A stretch of 26,142 bases of DNA from a virus. A program made the position numbers and the translations under genes. The DNA is taken from positions 1 through 26,142 of the IMG/VR virus record IMGVR_UViG_3300033153_003092, one strand, 5' to 3'. Positions 1 through 5,360 of this stretch are shown here, in pieces. The notes below the pieces were generated by a model. It made no database searches, was not told the DNA's origin, and saw only the letters and a program-made list of their open reading frames with translations. How positions within the stretch are numbered: position 1 is the first letter of the stretch; every line of letters begins with the position of its first letter.

Positions 1-18
1 ACCAATATCAAAAGCATG

Positions 19-47
19 TTGACAATAACAATTAATAAGTGTAAAGT
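19..47 (+). promoter_or_regulatory. Putative sigma70-type promoter at the left edge
   Basis: A perfect -35 hexamer TTGACA (19-24) is followed after 17 bases by TAAAGT (42-47), which matches four of six bases of the -10 consensus. It lies about 30 bases upstream of the first complete gene and points into the plus-strand early genes. The spacing is ideal but the -10 box is weak and the region is AT-rich, so a chance match is possible. Confidence 0.45.
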
Positions 48-76
48 TAATAAGAATTAAAAAGGAGAGAGGGTTT

Positions 77-250
77 ATGTTTAAGGTTGATAAAGAAAAA
101 CTGATACTTACGAATATTAAATTGTACCGGGAACGAGGTGCGACATATTCTGAGGTAGCAGCAAAGTTAAATGATGAAAAAATAACAACGCTTAACGGTA
201 AAAAGTGGTCTGCTGTTTATGCGTTCCGTTTTTTCAACGAACGTAAATAG
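77..250 (+). CDS. Small helix-turn-helix-like protein, 57 aa
   Basis: A 57-residue ORF with ATG at 77 and a very good ribosome binding site (AAAGGAGAGAGGG, 61-73). The middle reads GATYSEVAAKLNDEKITT and then LNGKKWSAVYAFRFF. This resembles the helical DNA-binding module near the end of serine-recombinase 'recombinase' domains (pattern: sparse residues, LN..GI.T..G..W....V). No catalytic domain is attached, so it is not a recombinase itself. A small DNA-binding or regulatory role is inference. It is the first complete gene after the left-edge promoter and lies between two copies of a 15-base direct repeat (1-15 and 352-366), which suggests an inserted segment. Confidence 0.6.
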   Translation: MFKVDKEKLILTNIKLYRERGATYSEVAAKLNDEKITTLNGKKWSAVYAFRFFNERK

Positions 251-253
251 AAA

Positions 254-271
254 AAGCCCCGGCAAGGGCTT
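254..271 (-). terminator. Terminator-like hairpin oriented for the minus strand
   Basis: AAGCCC (254-259) and GGGCTT (266-271) form a 6-bp stem around a 6-base loop. On the plus strand the stem is preceded by AAAAA and has no T tract after it. Read on the minus strand the stem runs directly into TTTTT, the form of an intrinsic terminator. No minus-strand gene lies nearby, so it may stop antisense transcription. It also sits just after the stop codon of the 57-residue gene. Confidence 0.45.
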
Positions 272-331
272 AATCAAGGTCATAGATACCTATCTTATAC
301 CATCCCTTGGTTAAATTGTCAAAGGTTAACA

Positions 332-682
332 ATGAAGCACGGTAATTGGATACCAATATCAAAAGCTTTTACAATGGATCTGCCACACGGTAGGCCATAT
401 ACAAGGCTTGAAGCTGCATATTCTTTGCAGGTTGATTACGATCAAAAAAAGAGCGTAACGGTCGCAGGGTATTCAGCTTTATGGTCATGGTCAAGAACAA
501 GAGTTTCTAAGTTTTTTAAAGATATGAAAGTTGAAATAATCTACCCTGAAAAGACACGTAAAAAGCAAAATCAAAAAGGACAGATAGCGATACAGATAAA
601 GAACAGATCAAAGACAGATAAAGGACAGATAAGAATCATTGAAAACAATAACTTAGAGTTAAGACTTAATCCTAAACCCTAA
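332..682 (+). CDS. N-terminal part of O-like phage replication initiator
   Basis: A 116-residue ORF. The start (HGNWIPISKAF, then L..GRPYTRLEAAYSLQVD) and the stretch SVTVAGYSALWSWSRTRVSKFFKDM look like the winged-helix DNA-binding N-terminus of phage O-like replication initiators, which bind the phage origin and recruit the helicase loader. After about residue 75 comes a polar, low-complexity linker with repeated DKGQI-like segments (GGACAGATA repeats in the DNA). The ORF stops at CCC-TAA (677-682). The matching C-terminal domain continues in the +1 frame with no start codon of its own, so the two are probably halves of one protein of about 242 residues. Whether the shift is programmed, a mutation or an assembly error cannot be told from the sequence. 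The RBS is modest (AAAGG, 321-325). Confidence 0.6.
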   Translation: MKHGNWIPISKAFTMDLPHGRPYTRLEAAYSLQVDYDQKKSVTVAGYSALWSWSRTRVSKFFKDMKVEIIYPEKTRKKQNQKGQIAIQIKNRSKTDKGQIRIIENNNLELRLNPKP

Positions 683-1061
683 GATAAAAAACTATTCCGA
701 TGAAATTAAAAATTTCACCAATAATTATCAAAAATATGTTTTAAATGCATTTCCAAAAACAGCACCTAAAATAACAGACTCATTAATTGAAAACTGCTGT
801 GACACAATCGACAAACTAATCCGGTTAGATGATTTTACATTCCAAGAAATATTTGATTCTATTCAATGGGCCTCGAATGATGACTTTTGGAGCGATCAAA
901 TATTATCACTTGCACAGCTTAGAAAGAAGTCCGGTAATAAGAATACAAAGTTTGTTAATCTTTACACAGCTTACCAGAAAAAAGATACACCACAATTAAA
1001 CGCAGCAGACAAACGCACACAATCTAACTTAGAAGCATTAAGGAGATTCACAAATGGATGA
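663..1061 (+). CDS. C-terminal part of the O-like initiator, +1 frame, no start codon
   Basis: This frame is open from 663 to the TGA at 1059-1061 and contains no ATG, GTG or TTG anywhere. The predicted peptide includes DSLIENCCDTIDKL, DDFTFQEIFDSIQWASND and DDFWSDQILSLAQLRKK followed by NTKFVNLY. This is the usual C-terminal pattern of phage O-like and DnaD-like replication proteins (W..DDFW..N..S...LR.K...G.TKF.N). The end overlaps the start of the next gene by 8 bases, as expected for a translated frame. Entry by a +1 slip at CCC-TAA-G (677-683) would join it to the upstream 116-residue ORF, with AAG (681-683) as the first codon in the new frame. Confidence 0.6.
   Translation, partial: DLILNPKIKNYSDEIKNFTNNYQKYVLNAFPKTAPKITDSLIENCCDTIDKLIRLDDFTFQEIFDSIQWASNDDFWSDQILSLAQLRKKSGNKNTKFVNLYTAYQKKDTPQLNAADKRTQSNLEALRRFTNG
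677..683 (+). other. Candidate +1 frameshift site, CCC-TAA-G
   Basis: The upstream ORF ends with a proline codon CCC followed by TAA. If the P-site tRNA moves one base forward it pairs with CCT, and the next codon is AAG in the open downstream frame. Sense codon plus stop ('shifty stop') sites with CCC or CTT are established +1 recoding contexts in bacteria and phages. No clear Shine-Dalgarno-like stimulator lies immediately upstream, so an ordinary one-base insertion in the C run is an equal alternative. Confidence 0.4.
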
Positions 1062-1557
1062 TAACGACAAGATTAAATTTGGTGAAATTATGATAGGTCT
1101 TGCTGAAAACTTCTCTTCAACTATCGGCGACACTGGTTTGAAAATGAGATATGAAGCCCTTAAAGGATTCACAATCGAACAGCTAAAAGAAGCGGCAATG
1201 ATTATACTTAGAACCAGAAAATATACATCAATGCCAACGGTGGCAGAGTTTTTTGAAGCCCTGGAAGGCGACGCAAACGACATTGCAGAGATTCAAGCCA
1301 GCTTAGTTACAAGCGCAATAAGCCGTTATGGTTCATATAACCCGCCTGTTTTCGATGATCCGATAACACAGGATATTATGTCTAAAAAAATTAACTGGCG
1401 TGATCTATGCGCTTCGACTTCAAAAGAGGTTAATTTCAAGATGAAGGAATTTAGACAGCTTTACAAGTCTTATAACAAAGCTGCTTCAGGAAATATGATT
1501 AACGCCCCGGCTGAAATTAAAAACCTTATTGACGGAATGACAAAGAGGATTGAATAA
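1054..1557 (+). CDS. Putative replicative helicase loader-like protein
   Basis: A 167-residue protein beginning MDDNDKIKFGEIMIGLAENF. It has helical segments with Y.AL..FT.EQLKEAA..ILRTRKYTSMPTVAEFFEAL (about residues 31-70), then a second part with AISRYG.Y, VFDDPITQDIM, INWRDLC and FKMKEFRQLY. An 'L...Y...L..........A.......FP..AE' N-terminus followed by a short helical tail is typical of small phage replication proteins of the helicase-loader (G39P/DUF6475-like) type. The position right after the O-like initiator, overlapping it by 8 bases, supports a joint role in origin firing. No AAA+ Walker motif is present, so it is not DnaC-like. The RBS is AAGGAG at 1040-1045. The family assignment is a pattern judgement. 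Confidence 0.55.
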   Translation: MDDNDKIKFGEIMIGLAENFSSTIGDTGLKMRYEALKGFTIEQLKEAAMIILRTRKYTSMPTVAEFFEALEGDANDIAEIQASLVTSAISRYGSYNPPVFDDPITQDIMSKKINWRDLCASTSKEVNFKMKEFRQLYKSYNKAASGNMINAPAEIKNLIDGMTKRIE

Positions 1558-1558
1558 T

Positions 1559-1810
1559 ATGATACATGAATTGAAAATAGAAAAAAATTATCTTAAACGA
1601 CTTATTGAAGGGAAAAAGAAAAGTGAGATCAGGGTTAATGATAGGGACTATCAACTTGGTGATACTTTGAAGTTTTACAACTCACTAAAAAAAGTAAGGC
1701 CAGGTGATGATGATTTTTGGCTTTTGTTTGAAATAACACATATCCACTCAGGCGTTGGGATGGCTTTTAATTATGTAAGCCTTTCAGTGAGGCAATTGAC
1801 CAATGGTTAA
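1559..1810 (+). CDS. DUF3850 (ASCH-like) domain protein
   Basis: An 83-residue protein. The start at ATG 1559 is preferred over an in-frame TTG at 1550 because AAAGAGG (1542-1548) is well placed for it. The sequence has the DUF3850 signature: MIHELKI, Y.KRLIEGKKKSEIRVNDRDYQLGD, then the strands FEITHIHSGV and YVSLSV. DUF3850 is related to ASCH/PUA-like domains and is expected to bind RNA or modified nucleic acid, but the role in phages is not established. The length covers the whole domain. The gene begins at the stop codon of the helicase-loader-like gene and its end overlaps the next gene, so it belongs to the same transcript. Confidence 0.8.
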   Translation: MIHELKIEKNYLKRLIEGKKKSEIRVNDRDYQLGDTLKFYNSLKKVRPGDDDFWLLFEITHIHSGVGMAFNYVSLSVRQLTNG

Positions 1811-1973
1811 AATTCACTACAACATGGAACACTTCAACAACGACAAGGCAAAATGCCTATGTAAAAAATGCAGGTTTGCCCGGGCGCTTGAAAAAGAAAC
1901 ACCTGAAGAAGTTAAACAACAACGATTAGAAAAAGCTCAGAAGTTGGCGGCGAGCTTTGAGGGGTTGGAATAA
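1803..1973 (+). CDS. Small Cys-rich protein, 56 aa
   Basis: A 56-residue ORF starting at ATG 1803 inside the end of the DUF3850 gene and ending at TAA 1971-1973, whose last A begins the next ATG. It has a CLCKKC cluster (residues 18-23) followed by a charged helix (ALEKETPEEVKQQRLEKAQKLAASF). The cysteines are too few for a complete zinc site in one chain, so metal binding, possibly in a dimer, is only a guess. Gene overlaps on both sides and coding-like composition support it as a real gene. No function is recognised. Confidence 0.6.
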   Translation: MVKIHYNMEHFNNDKAKCLCKKCRFARALEKETPEEVKQQRLEKAQKLAASFEGLE

Positions 1974-2173
1974 TGAATAACATAGAGCATAGAATCAACA
2001 ACAAACAAGCATTATCAGAAAAAGCCAAAGAGCTTGGATTCGATTCTTATACAGAAGCGCTGAAAGAATATCACGACCACGGGCTTAAAGCTGACGATAT
2101 AGCGCATTTATTTAACCGTGAATGGCAAAGCATAGACAAGCATATAAAAATGCTTGGATTGTCGTTTAATTAA
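1973..2173 (+). CDS. Small helix-turn-helix-like protein, 66 aa
   Basis: A 66-residue protein, start fused to the previous stop (TAATG). The segment ELGFDSYTEALKEYHDHGL followed by KADDIAHLFNREWQSIDKHIKMLGL reads as helix, turn and recognition helix, the layout of a small HTH DNA-binding protein. A similar arrangement (YGFKYYSELLHKFH, SPREISEML, GIYYTLNKYGW) appears at the N-terminus of the 149-residue protein at 2738-3187, so the two may be distant paralogues. A role as phage regulator is inference. Confidence 0.6.
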   Translation: MNNIEHRINNKQALSEKAKELGFDSYTEALKEYHDHGLKADDIAHLFNREWQSIDKHIKMLGLSFN

Positions 2174-2195
2174 TCATTCTAACAGGGAGAGAGAT

Positions 2196-2399
2196 ATGAA
2201 AGAATTCAAAATACATTTTATAGAAAATAATAAACTAACACATGTTTTTATTTCTACAGTCCCACCGAGTGTTAACGATGAAATACGTTTAGGTGGTGAG
2301 GGTAGAGAAATATATTATAAAGTTATTAGACGTATCTTTGTTTATGATGAGCCTGTAAACCCATACTACAGAATTAATATTGAAATAGAACTTATTTAA
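2196..2399 (+). CDS. Hypothetical phage protein, 67 aa
   Basis: The start at ATG 2196 is chosen because it follows a strong RBS (AGGGAGAGAG, 2184-2193). A longer in-frame TTG start at 2154 has none. The 67-residue product is rich in beta-strand-forming and charged residues (KEFKIHFIENNKLTHVFIST at the start, YRINIEIELI at the end) and has no membrane segment or recognisable motif. The pattern may be a small antiparallel beta fold. Function unknown. It is followed by a short CGGC/GCCG hairpin (2401-2413) that abuts the RBS of the next gene. Confidence 0.6.
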   Translation: MKEFKIHFIENNKLTHVFISTVPPSVNDEIRLGGEGREIYYKVIRRIFVYDEPVNPYYRINIEIELI

Positions 2400-2426
2400 T
2401 CGGCATTACGCCGGAGGAGGGAGACG

Positions 2427-2711
2427 ATGATGATGTTGAAAACGAGATGGCAGGATATAAAAACAAAAGGATATCCACCGAGAGACGATTGTAATATTTA
2501 TGGTGATAGATTTTCTATACCTGTTTTAATTGGTGACTCTGAATCTAACGAAGGTCATGTTTTATATAAAGCTTATGTATGGGACTACAACAACAATGGG
2601 TGGGTTGAGTATGATTATATTGACGGCACCGAACCAGATGATTACGAACTTTATATTGACGTAGACCATTGGGCACATTGGCCTAAATGCAAGCTTGTTT
2701 GTTTAGATTAA
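2427..2711 (+). CDS. DUF551-like small protein
   Basis: A 94-residue protein with three consecutive ATG codons after GGAGGAGGGAG (2412-2422). The true start may be any of the three. Key features are W..I at the start, YPPRDDCN, RFSIPVLIG, EGHVLYKAYVWD and a terminal VDHWAHWP. This resembles DUF551, small phage proteins with an N-terminal W/P pair, a central strand reading 'V.V....G' and a C-terminal 'V.HW.P' motif. Their biochemical role is unknown. A second, clearer DUF551-like gene lies at 5340-5588. Confidence 0.6.
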   Translation: MMMLKTRWQDIKTKGYPPRDDCNIYGDRFSIPVLIGDSESNEGHVLYKAYVWDYNNNGWVEYDYIDGTEPDDYELYIDVDHWAHWPKCKLVCLD

Positions 2712-2737
2712 ATAACAACCAACCAAGGAGAGAGAGA

Positions 2738-3187
2738 ATGGAATACAGCATAATTGATAGTCAGATGGTCAATCCAAAAAAAAGGCAACTTATTAAATTG
2801 GCCCACTCATACGGCTTTAAGTATTATTCTGAGTTGCTGCACAAATTCCATTGCATCGAAAAGAGATCACCGCGTGAAATTTCAGAAATGCTTTTTGACG
2901 AAAAGGGTGAAACTCTTGCAAGCAAGGAAGGTATATATTATACGCTGAATAAATACGGCTGGCTGGTTAAAAAAACAGAGTATAGAAAACCGGCAAACAT
3001 ACATAATTCAGATGTTGCTATGTGTATTTGTTGCGGTAGGGCGCCTATACATAAAACGCTACATAGGTTGTGTATGGTATGTTATAAAAGCGACGGCCAC
3101 CACAAAAAAGGCGCCCAAGGTGGTAATTTTGACCCACATGGCGAATATTCAAGCGGAGCCACTATGGTTCCATGGGGGCAAGGATGA
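2738..3187 (+). CDS. HTH plus zinc-ribbon protein, 149 aa
   Basis: The start at ATG 2738 follows CAAGGAGAGAGAG (2724-2736). An upstream in-frame ATG at 2687 would run through the end of the previous gene without an RBS. Residues about 18-76 form a helical, HTH-like part (LIKLAHSYGFKYYSELLHKF, SPREISEMLF, EGIYYTLNKYGW). Residues 96-115 carry a C-x2-C (C96, C99) and a C-x2-C (C112, C115) pair, a zinc-ribbon layout, followed by a His-rich, Gly-rich tail. The combination suggests a DNA-binding regulator or a homing-type accessory protein, but no catalytic motif is visible. It overlaps the next gene by ATGA. Confidence 0.65.
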   Translation: MEYSIIDSQMVNPKKRQLIKLAHSYGFKYYSELLHKFHCIEKRSPREISEMLFDEKGETLASKEGIYYTLNKYGWLVKKTEYRKPANIHNSDVAMCICCGRAPIHKTLHRLCMVCYKSDGHHKKGAQGGNFDPHGEYSSGATMVPWGQG

Positions 3188-3390
3188 CAACAAGAGAAAT
3201 CAAAAGATTTTTAATCTACAGAAACGGCGAACCGGAATATCAAACTATACACATACCGCCGCATATTTGTGAAGATAAGCTGTGTATCAGGTGTGCAGAT
3301 GCATCGTGTGTGTTTCATTTTGATATGGGGTCTGTTCGGTTGGAGTTGGTTAATTTAGGTGCTGATAAATGGAGGAATGATGAAAGTTAA
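3184..3390 (+). CDS. Hypothetical Cys-containing phage protein, 68 aa
   Basis: A 68-residue ORF starting at ATG 3184, overlapping the previous stop as ATGA, with GGGGGCAAGG just upstream. An in-frame ATG at 3172 is less well placed. The middle reads ICEDKLCIRCADASCVFHF with four cysteines in a tight cluster, suggesting a small metal-binding knuckle. No family is recognised. Its end overlaps the start region of the next gene, in the pattern of the rest of the operon. Confidence 0.55.
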   Translation: MTTREIKRFLIYRNGEPEYQTIHIPPHICEDKLCIRCADASCVFHFDMGSVRLELVNLGADKWRNDES

Positions 3391-3562
3391 ATGGTTGATA
3401 GAGATATTGTGTAGTTCTGATGCTTGCCAATACAAACTGTTGCATTATGACAGAATATCCTCGCGAGATGTTTACATCTGTAAAAATCCAAAAGCAGAGG
3501 GTTTATGTTATACAGAATGCAATAGTGATAATTGTCCGGCAAAGATTACAAAAGGAGAATGA
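3380..3562 (+). CDS. Small Cys-rich protein, 60 aa
   Basis: A 60-residue ORF with ATG at 3380 (3377 is also possible) behind GGAGG at 3371-3375. It has several cysteines: LCSSDACQYK near the start, then YICKNPKAEGLCYTEC and NCPAK near the end. This could be a small zinc- or disulfide-stabilised fold. No family is recognised. It ends with TGA at 3560-3562 and is in the same reading frame as the SSB sequence that follows, separated from it only by this stop. Its last codons also supply the AAGGAG that would act as RBS for the next gene. Confidence 0.55.
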   Translation: MKVKWLIEILCSSDACQYKLLHYDRISSRDVYICKNPKAEGLCYTECNSDNCPAKITKGE

Positions 3563-3979
3563 GTATTTAGAGTTACGAAAGACGTTGCAGTAAATTACAC
3601 AAATTCAGGCATCGCTATAGCAGAGTTGTCGCTCGTTTCGTCAAAGAAATATGGCGAAAAAGAATACAAGGTTTTTCTCCCTGGAAAGGCATTTAAAAAG
3701 ACCGCTGAGCTTTTGGGTAGTGTGACGAAAGGCCAAAGAATACATGTGTATGGTGAGTTGCAGACTGAGACATGGGATAAAGATGGCCAGACGCAATACA
3801 AAACCGTGTTATATATCAACGAATTCGAATATGTCGAGAAGAAACAAGACCAGCAGGGGCAGCGAGCACCGCAGCAGGGCGGGTTTAATCAACAACCACC
3901 GCCCCAACAACAGGGAGGATTTCAGGGGCCACCGGCACAGCATCCAGACGATGGAATTCCATTTGCTCCGATACACTAA
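3559..3979 (+). CDS. ssb: Single-stranded DNA-binding protein with abnormal 5' end
   Basis: The frame ending at TAA 3977-3979 encodes an SSB. It has OB-fold strands (VTKDVAVNYTNSGIAIAELSL, KEYKVFLPGKAFKKTAELL, KGQRIHVYGELQTETW, YKTVLYINEFEYV), then a Q/P/G-rich linker and an acidic tip with DDGIPF, the typical partner-recruiting end, here followed by four extra residues. SSB coats replication-fork DNA. The start is the problem. In this frame there is no ATG or GTG after the TGA at 3560, and the first TTG (3626) would cut off the first strand. An ATG at 3559 next to AAGGAG reads ATG AGT ATT TAG in another frame, and a +1 shift at ATT-TAG would enter the SSB frame. The boundaries given assume that start. 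Confidence 0.7.
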
Positions 3980-3985
3980 TTTTGA

Positions 3986-4014
3986 TTGATTTTTAATTAA
4001 CACTGTGATATTAA
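3986..4014 (+). promoter_or_regulatory. Weak promoter candidate downstream of ssb
   Basis: TTGATT (3986-3991) and TATTAA (4009-4014) are separated by 17 bases. Each matches only part of the consensus (about four of six bases), and the 100-base gap between ssb and the next gene is AT-rich, so this is a low-confidence call. It would drive the second half of the early genes. Confidence 0.2.
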
Positions 4015-4022
4015 TATAAAAA

Positions 4023-4051
4023 GCCCGGTAAGATATGGAGTCTGACCGGGC
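4023..4051 (-). terminator. Terminator-like hairpin oriented for the minus strand
   Basis: GCCCGGT (4023-4029) pairs with ACCGGGC (4045-4051): a perfect 7-bp GC-rich stem with a 15-base loop. On the plus strand the flank after the stem is AACAAATC, with no T tract. On the minus strand the stem is followed by TTTTTATATT, so it is an intrinsic terminator in that direction. It lies in the gap between ssb and the 55-residue gene and may also fold in the plus-strand mRNA leader. Confidence 0.5.
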
Positions 4052-4080
4052 AACAAATCACAACATAATAGGAGTATGTC

Positions 4081-4248
4081 ATGAGTTCCATAAATAATAA
4101 CACGCCTGAAGATAATAATCAAGAAAATGACTCAGTAAGATGGCTATACAGGTTTTCTGTTTCTTGGTGTATAGACGAATTGGTTTCTGACATAAGTATT
4201 CAGCAACACGAATGGCATACATTGGCTGAATACTTCACCCACGAATAG
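4081..4248 (+). CDS. Hypothetical phage protein, 55 aa
   Basis: A 55-residue ORF with ATG at 4081 after TAGGAG (4069-4074). It begins with a polar, Asn-rich stretch (SSINNNTPEDNNQEND) followed by an aromatic, helical part (RWLYRFSVSWCIDELVSDI, then HEWHTLAEYF). No motif is recognised. It is supported by the RBS, by position between two spaced genes of the operon and by the AAGGAGAGG RBS of the next gene directly after it. Confidence 0.5.
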   Translation: MSSINNNTPEDNNQENDSVRWLYRFSVSWCIDELVSDISIQQHEWHTLAEYFTHE

Positions 4249-4267
4249 ACCATCTTAAGGAGAGGAT

Positions 4268-4495
4268 ATGACAACTACATCAATACACGATAGACTCGTT
4301 GAATATGAAATACATAAAAACTCAGTTTGCGAAAGATTACAAGAAAAAGGCCAGCACACTCGTCTTGAATTTAATATGTTTGACGAAACAATAAGGTCGG
4401 CAATAGCCAACGCAACAATGGCAATAAATATAATGTCTAATGCGTATGAGTCTGGTTTTGGTGACGGCGTAAAAAAGGGGGATACTAATGGCTAA
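4268..4495 (+). CDS. Hypothetical phage protein, 75 aa
   Basis: A 75-residue mainly helical protein with ATG at 4268 behind AAGGAGAGG (4257-4265). It has an amphipathic beginning (SIHDRLVEYEIHKNSVCERL) and a second helix (FDETIRSAIANATMAINIMSNAYESGFGDG). No recognised family. Its last 8 bases overlap the RecU-like gene, so the two are probably translated together. It could be a partner of that nuclease or simply a neighbour. Confidence 0.55.
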   Translation: MTTTSIHDRLVEYEIHKNSVCERLQEKGQHTRLEFNMFDETIRSAIANATMAINIMSNAYESGFGDGVKKGDTNG

Positions 4496-4964
4496 AAACG
4501 AAGGTAAAAAATTTGAAGAAGACTTTCAGAAAAGTGTGCCGAAAGACTGGTTTGTATATCGGCTAAAAGACTCTGCTGGAAGTTGGTCAAATACCAGTGC
4601 GTCAAGATTCACACCTAAAAACAGTTGTGACTTCTTTATGTTCACAGGGAAAACACTGTTTGGCATTGAGTGTAAATCGTTCAAGGGAAAGTCTCTGTCG
4701 TATTCTAATATCAGTGATAACCAGCTTGAAGACCTGACAGATTTTTGTATAGGACCACCGCATAAGATATTCGGGGTCTTTGCTCTTAATTTTAGAGATA
4801 TTAACGAGACTTATTTAGTACCTGCTTTTATAGTTAATTCCTTAAAGCTTTCAGGGGCACGTAAAAGTTTAAGTTTAGAAGAGGTAAAAGCAAACGGTAC
4901 GTTGATACCACAGACACTAAAAAGAACTCGATACTGGTATGATTTAAGCGTGTTTAACTATTGA
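4488..4964 (+). CDS. recU: RecU-like Holliday junction resolvase
   Basis: A 158-residue protein matching the RecU/PD-(D/E)xK resolvase pattern. It has GKKFEEDF near the N-terminus, YRLKDS around residue 24, a basic/aromatic segment, then CDFFMF with D48, GIECKS with E61 and K63, and LSYSNISDNQLEDL with Q79. D48, E61 and K63 correspond to the metal-binding active-site triad, and Q79 to the conserved 'Q' after it. RecU resolves four-way junctions during recombination and repair. In phages it clears branched DNA before packaging. The length is slightly below bacterial RecU but usual for phage forms. The gene starts inside the previous ORF. Confidence 0.8.
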   Translation: MAKNEGKKFEEDFQKSVPKDWFVYRLKDSAGSWSNTSASRFTPKNSCDFFMFTGKTLFGIECKSFKGKSLSYSNISDNQLEDLTDFCIGPPHKIFGVFALNFRDINETYLVPAFIVNSLKLSGARKSLSLEEVKANGTLIPQTLKRTRYWYDLSVFNY

Positions 4965-4982
4965 TGATTATAAGGAGAGAGT

Positions 4983-5162
4983 ATGAAGGTCACAATCAAA
5001 AAACATATATCTGAAAAAGAACATTGCTGCCATAAGTGTGATTTATACGCCGATGATATTTTTGATGGGTGCATTGATGATTTTTGTGATAATTGTACGA
5101 ATATATTTTACGAGGTTATAGAAAGAGAGCCTATCATAATGGAATTTATCATTAAGGAATAA
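4983..5162 (+). CDS. Small Cys-rich protein, 59 aa
   Basis: A 59-residue ORF with ATG at 4983 after AAGGAGAGAG (4972-4981). It has a CC-HKC cluster (EHCCHKC) followed by C-x4-C-x2-C (DGCIDDFCDNCTN), a layout suited to one small zinc site, then a C-terminal strand (EVIEREPIIMEFIIKE). No family is recognised. Its last bases form the first copy of a 28-base repeat (5159-5186) that recurs at 5333-5360. Confidence 0.55.
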   Translation: MKVTIKKHISEKEHCCHKCDLYADDIFDGCIDDFCDNCTNIFYEVIEREPIIMEFIIKE

Positions 5163-5186
5163 GCCATGAACGAGACAAGAGATAAT
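5159..5186 (+). repeat. Direct repeat copy 1, carries a gene start
   Basis: This 28-base segment is identical to 5333-5360 except for one base (A5170 versus G5344). Both copies contain ATG followed by codons for (N or S)-E-T-R-D-N. In copy 1 the frame after the ATG (5166) gives only 18 codons before TAA at 5220-5222, whereas in copy 2 it begins an 82-residue DUF551-like gene. Copy 1 therefore looks like a truncated start of a second copy of that gene, or a reused leader. Confidence 0.7.
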
Positions 5187-5224
5187 TATCAAATAATTTT
5201 AAATAACAATAAAGGAGGTTAATA

Positions 5225-5359
5225 ATGTTAGAAACATTTTTTCTTTTTATGATAGCGCTGCTTTTATGCGGGGTTAATTTATTTCTTGCTGGCATTGTGA
5301 AAATATTAAAGGATATTGTAATTTACATAAGGATAAGCCATGAGCGAGACAAGAGATAA
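5225..5359 (+). CDS. Small single-pass membrane protein, 44 aa
   Basis: A 44-residue ORF with ATG at 5225 behind the best RBS of the window (AAAGGAGGT, 5213-5221). It has a short acidic N-terminus, one hydrophobic segment (about residues 5-25, FFLFMIALLLCGVNLFLAGIV) and a basic C-terminal tail (IRISHERDKR), so the tail is expected in the cytoplasm. The last 20 bases overlap the next gene in another frame. Length and topology would fit a small inner-membrane phage protein such as a holin-associated or superinfection-exclusion peptide, but nothing in the sequence decides this. Confidence 0.55.
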   Translation: MLETFFLFMIALLLCGVNLFLAGIVKILKDIVIYIRISHERDKR

Positions 5360-5360
5360 T
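5333..5360 (+). repeat. Direct repeat copy 2, start of DUF551-like gene
   Basis: The second copy of the 28-base repeat seen at 5159-5186. The leader TTACATAAGGATAAG directly upstream (5323-5337) is itself repeated exactly at 5591-5605, before the next gene. The early region thus reuses short translation-start cassettes. Confidence 0.7.

Noticed and set aside
1038-1283. 81-codon minus-strand ORF inside the helicase-loader-like region
   Set aside because: It lies antisense to a well-supported plus-strand gene, without RBS or recognisable sequence. It is the shadow of that gene.
3380-3979. Alternative genetic code (TGA read as an amino acid) to fuse the Cys-rich gene with ssb
   Set aside because: Several well-supported genes in the window end at TGA in ATGA overlaps with the next start, so TGA acts as a normal stop here.
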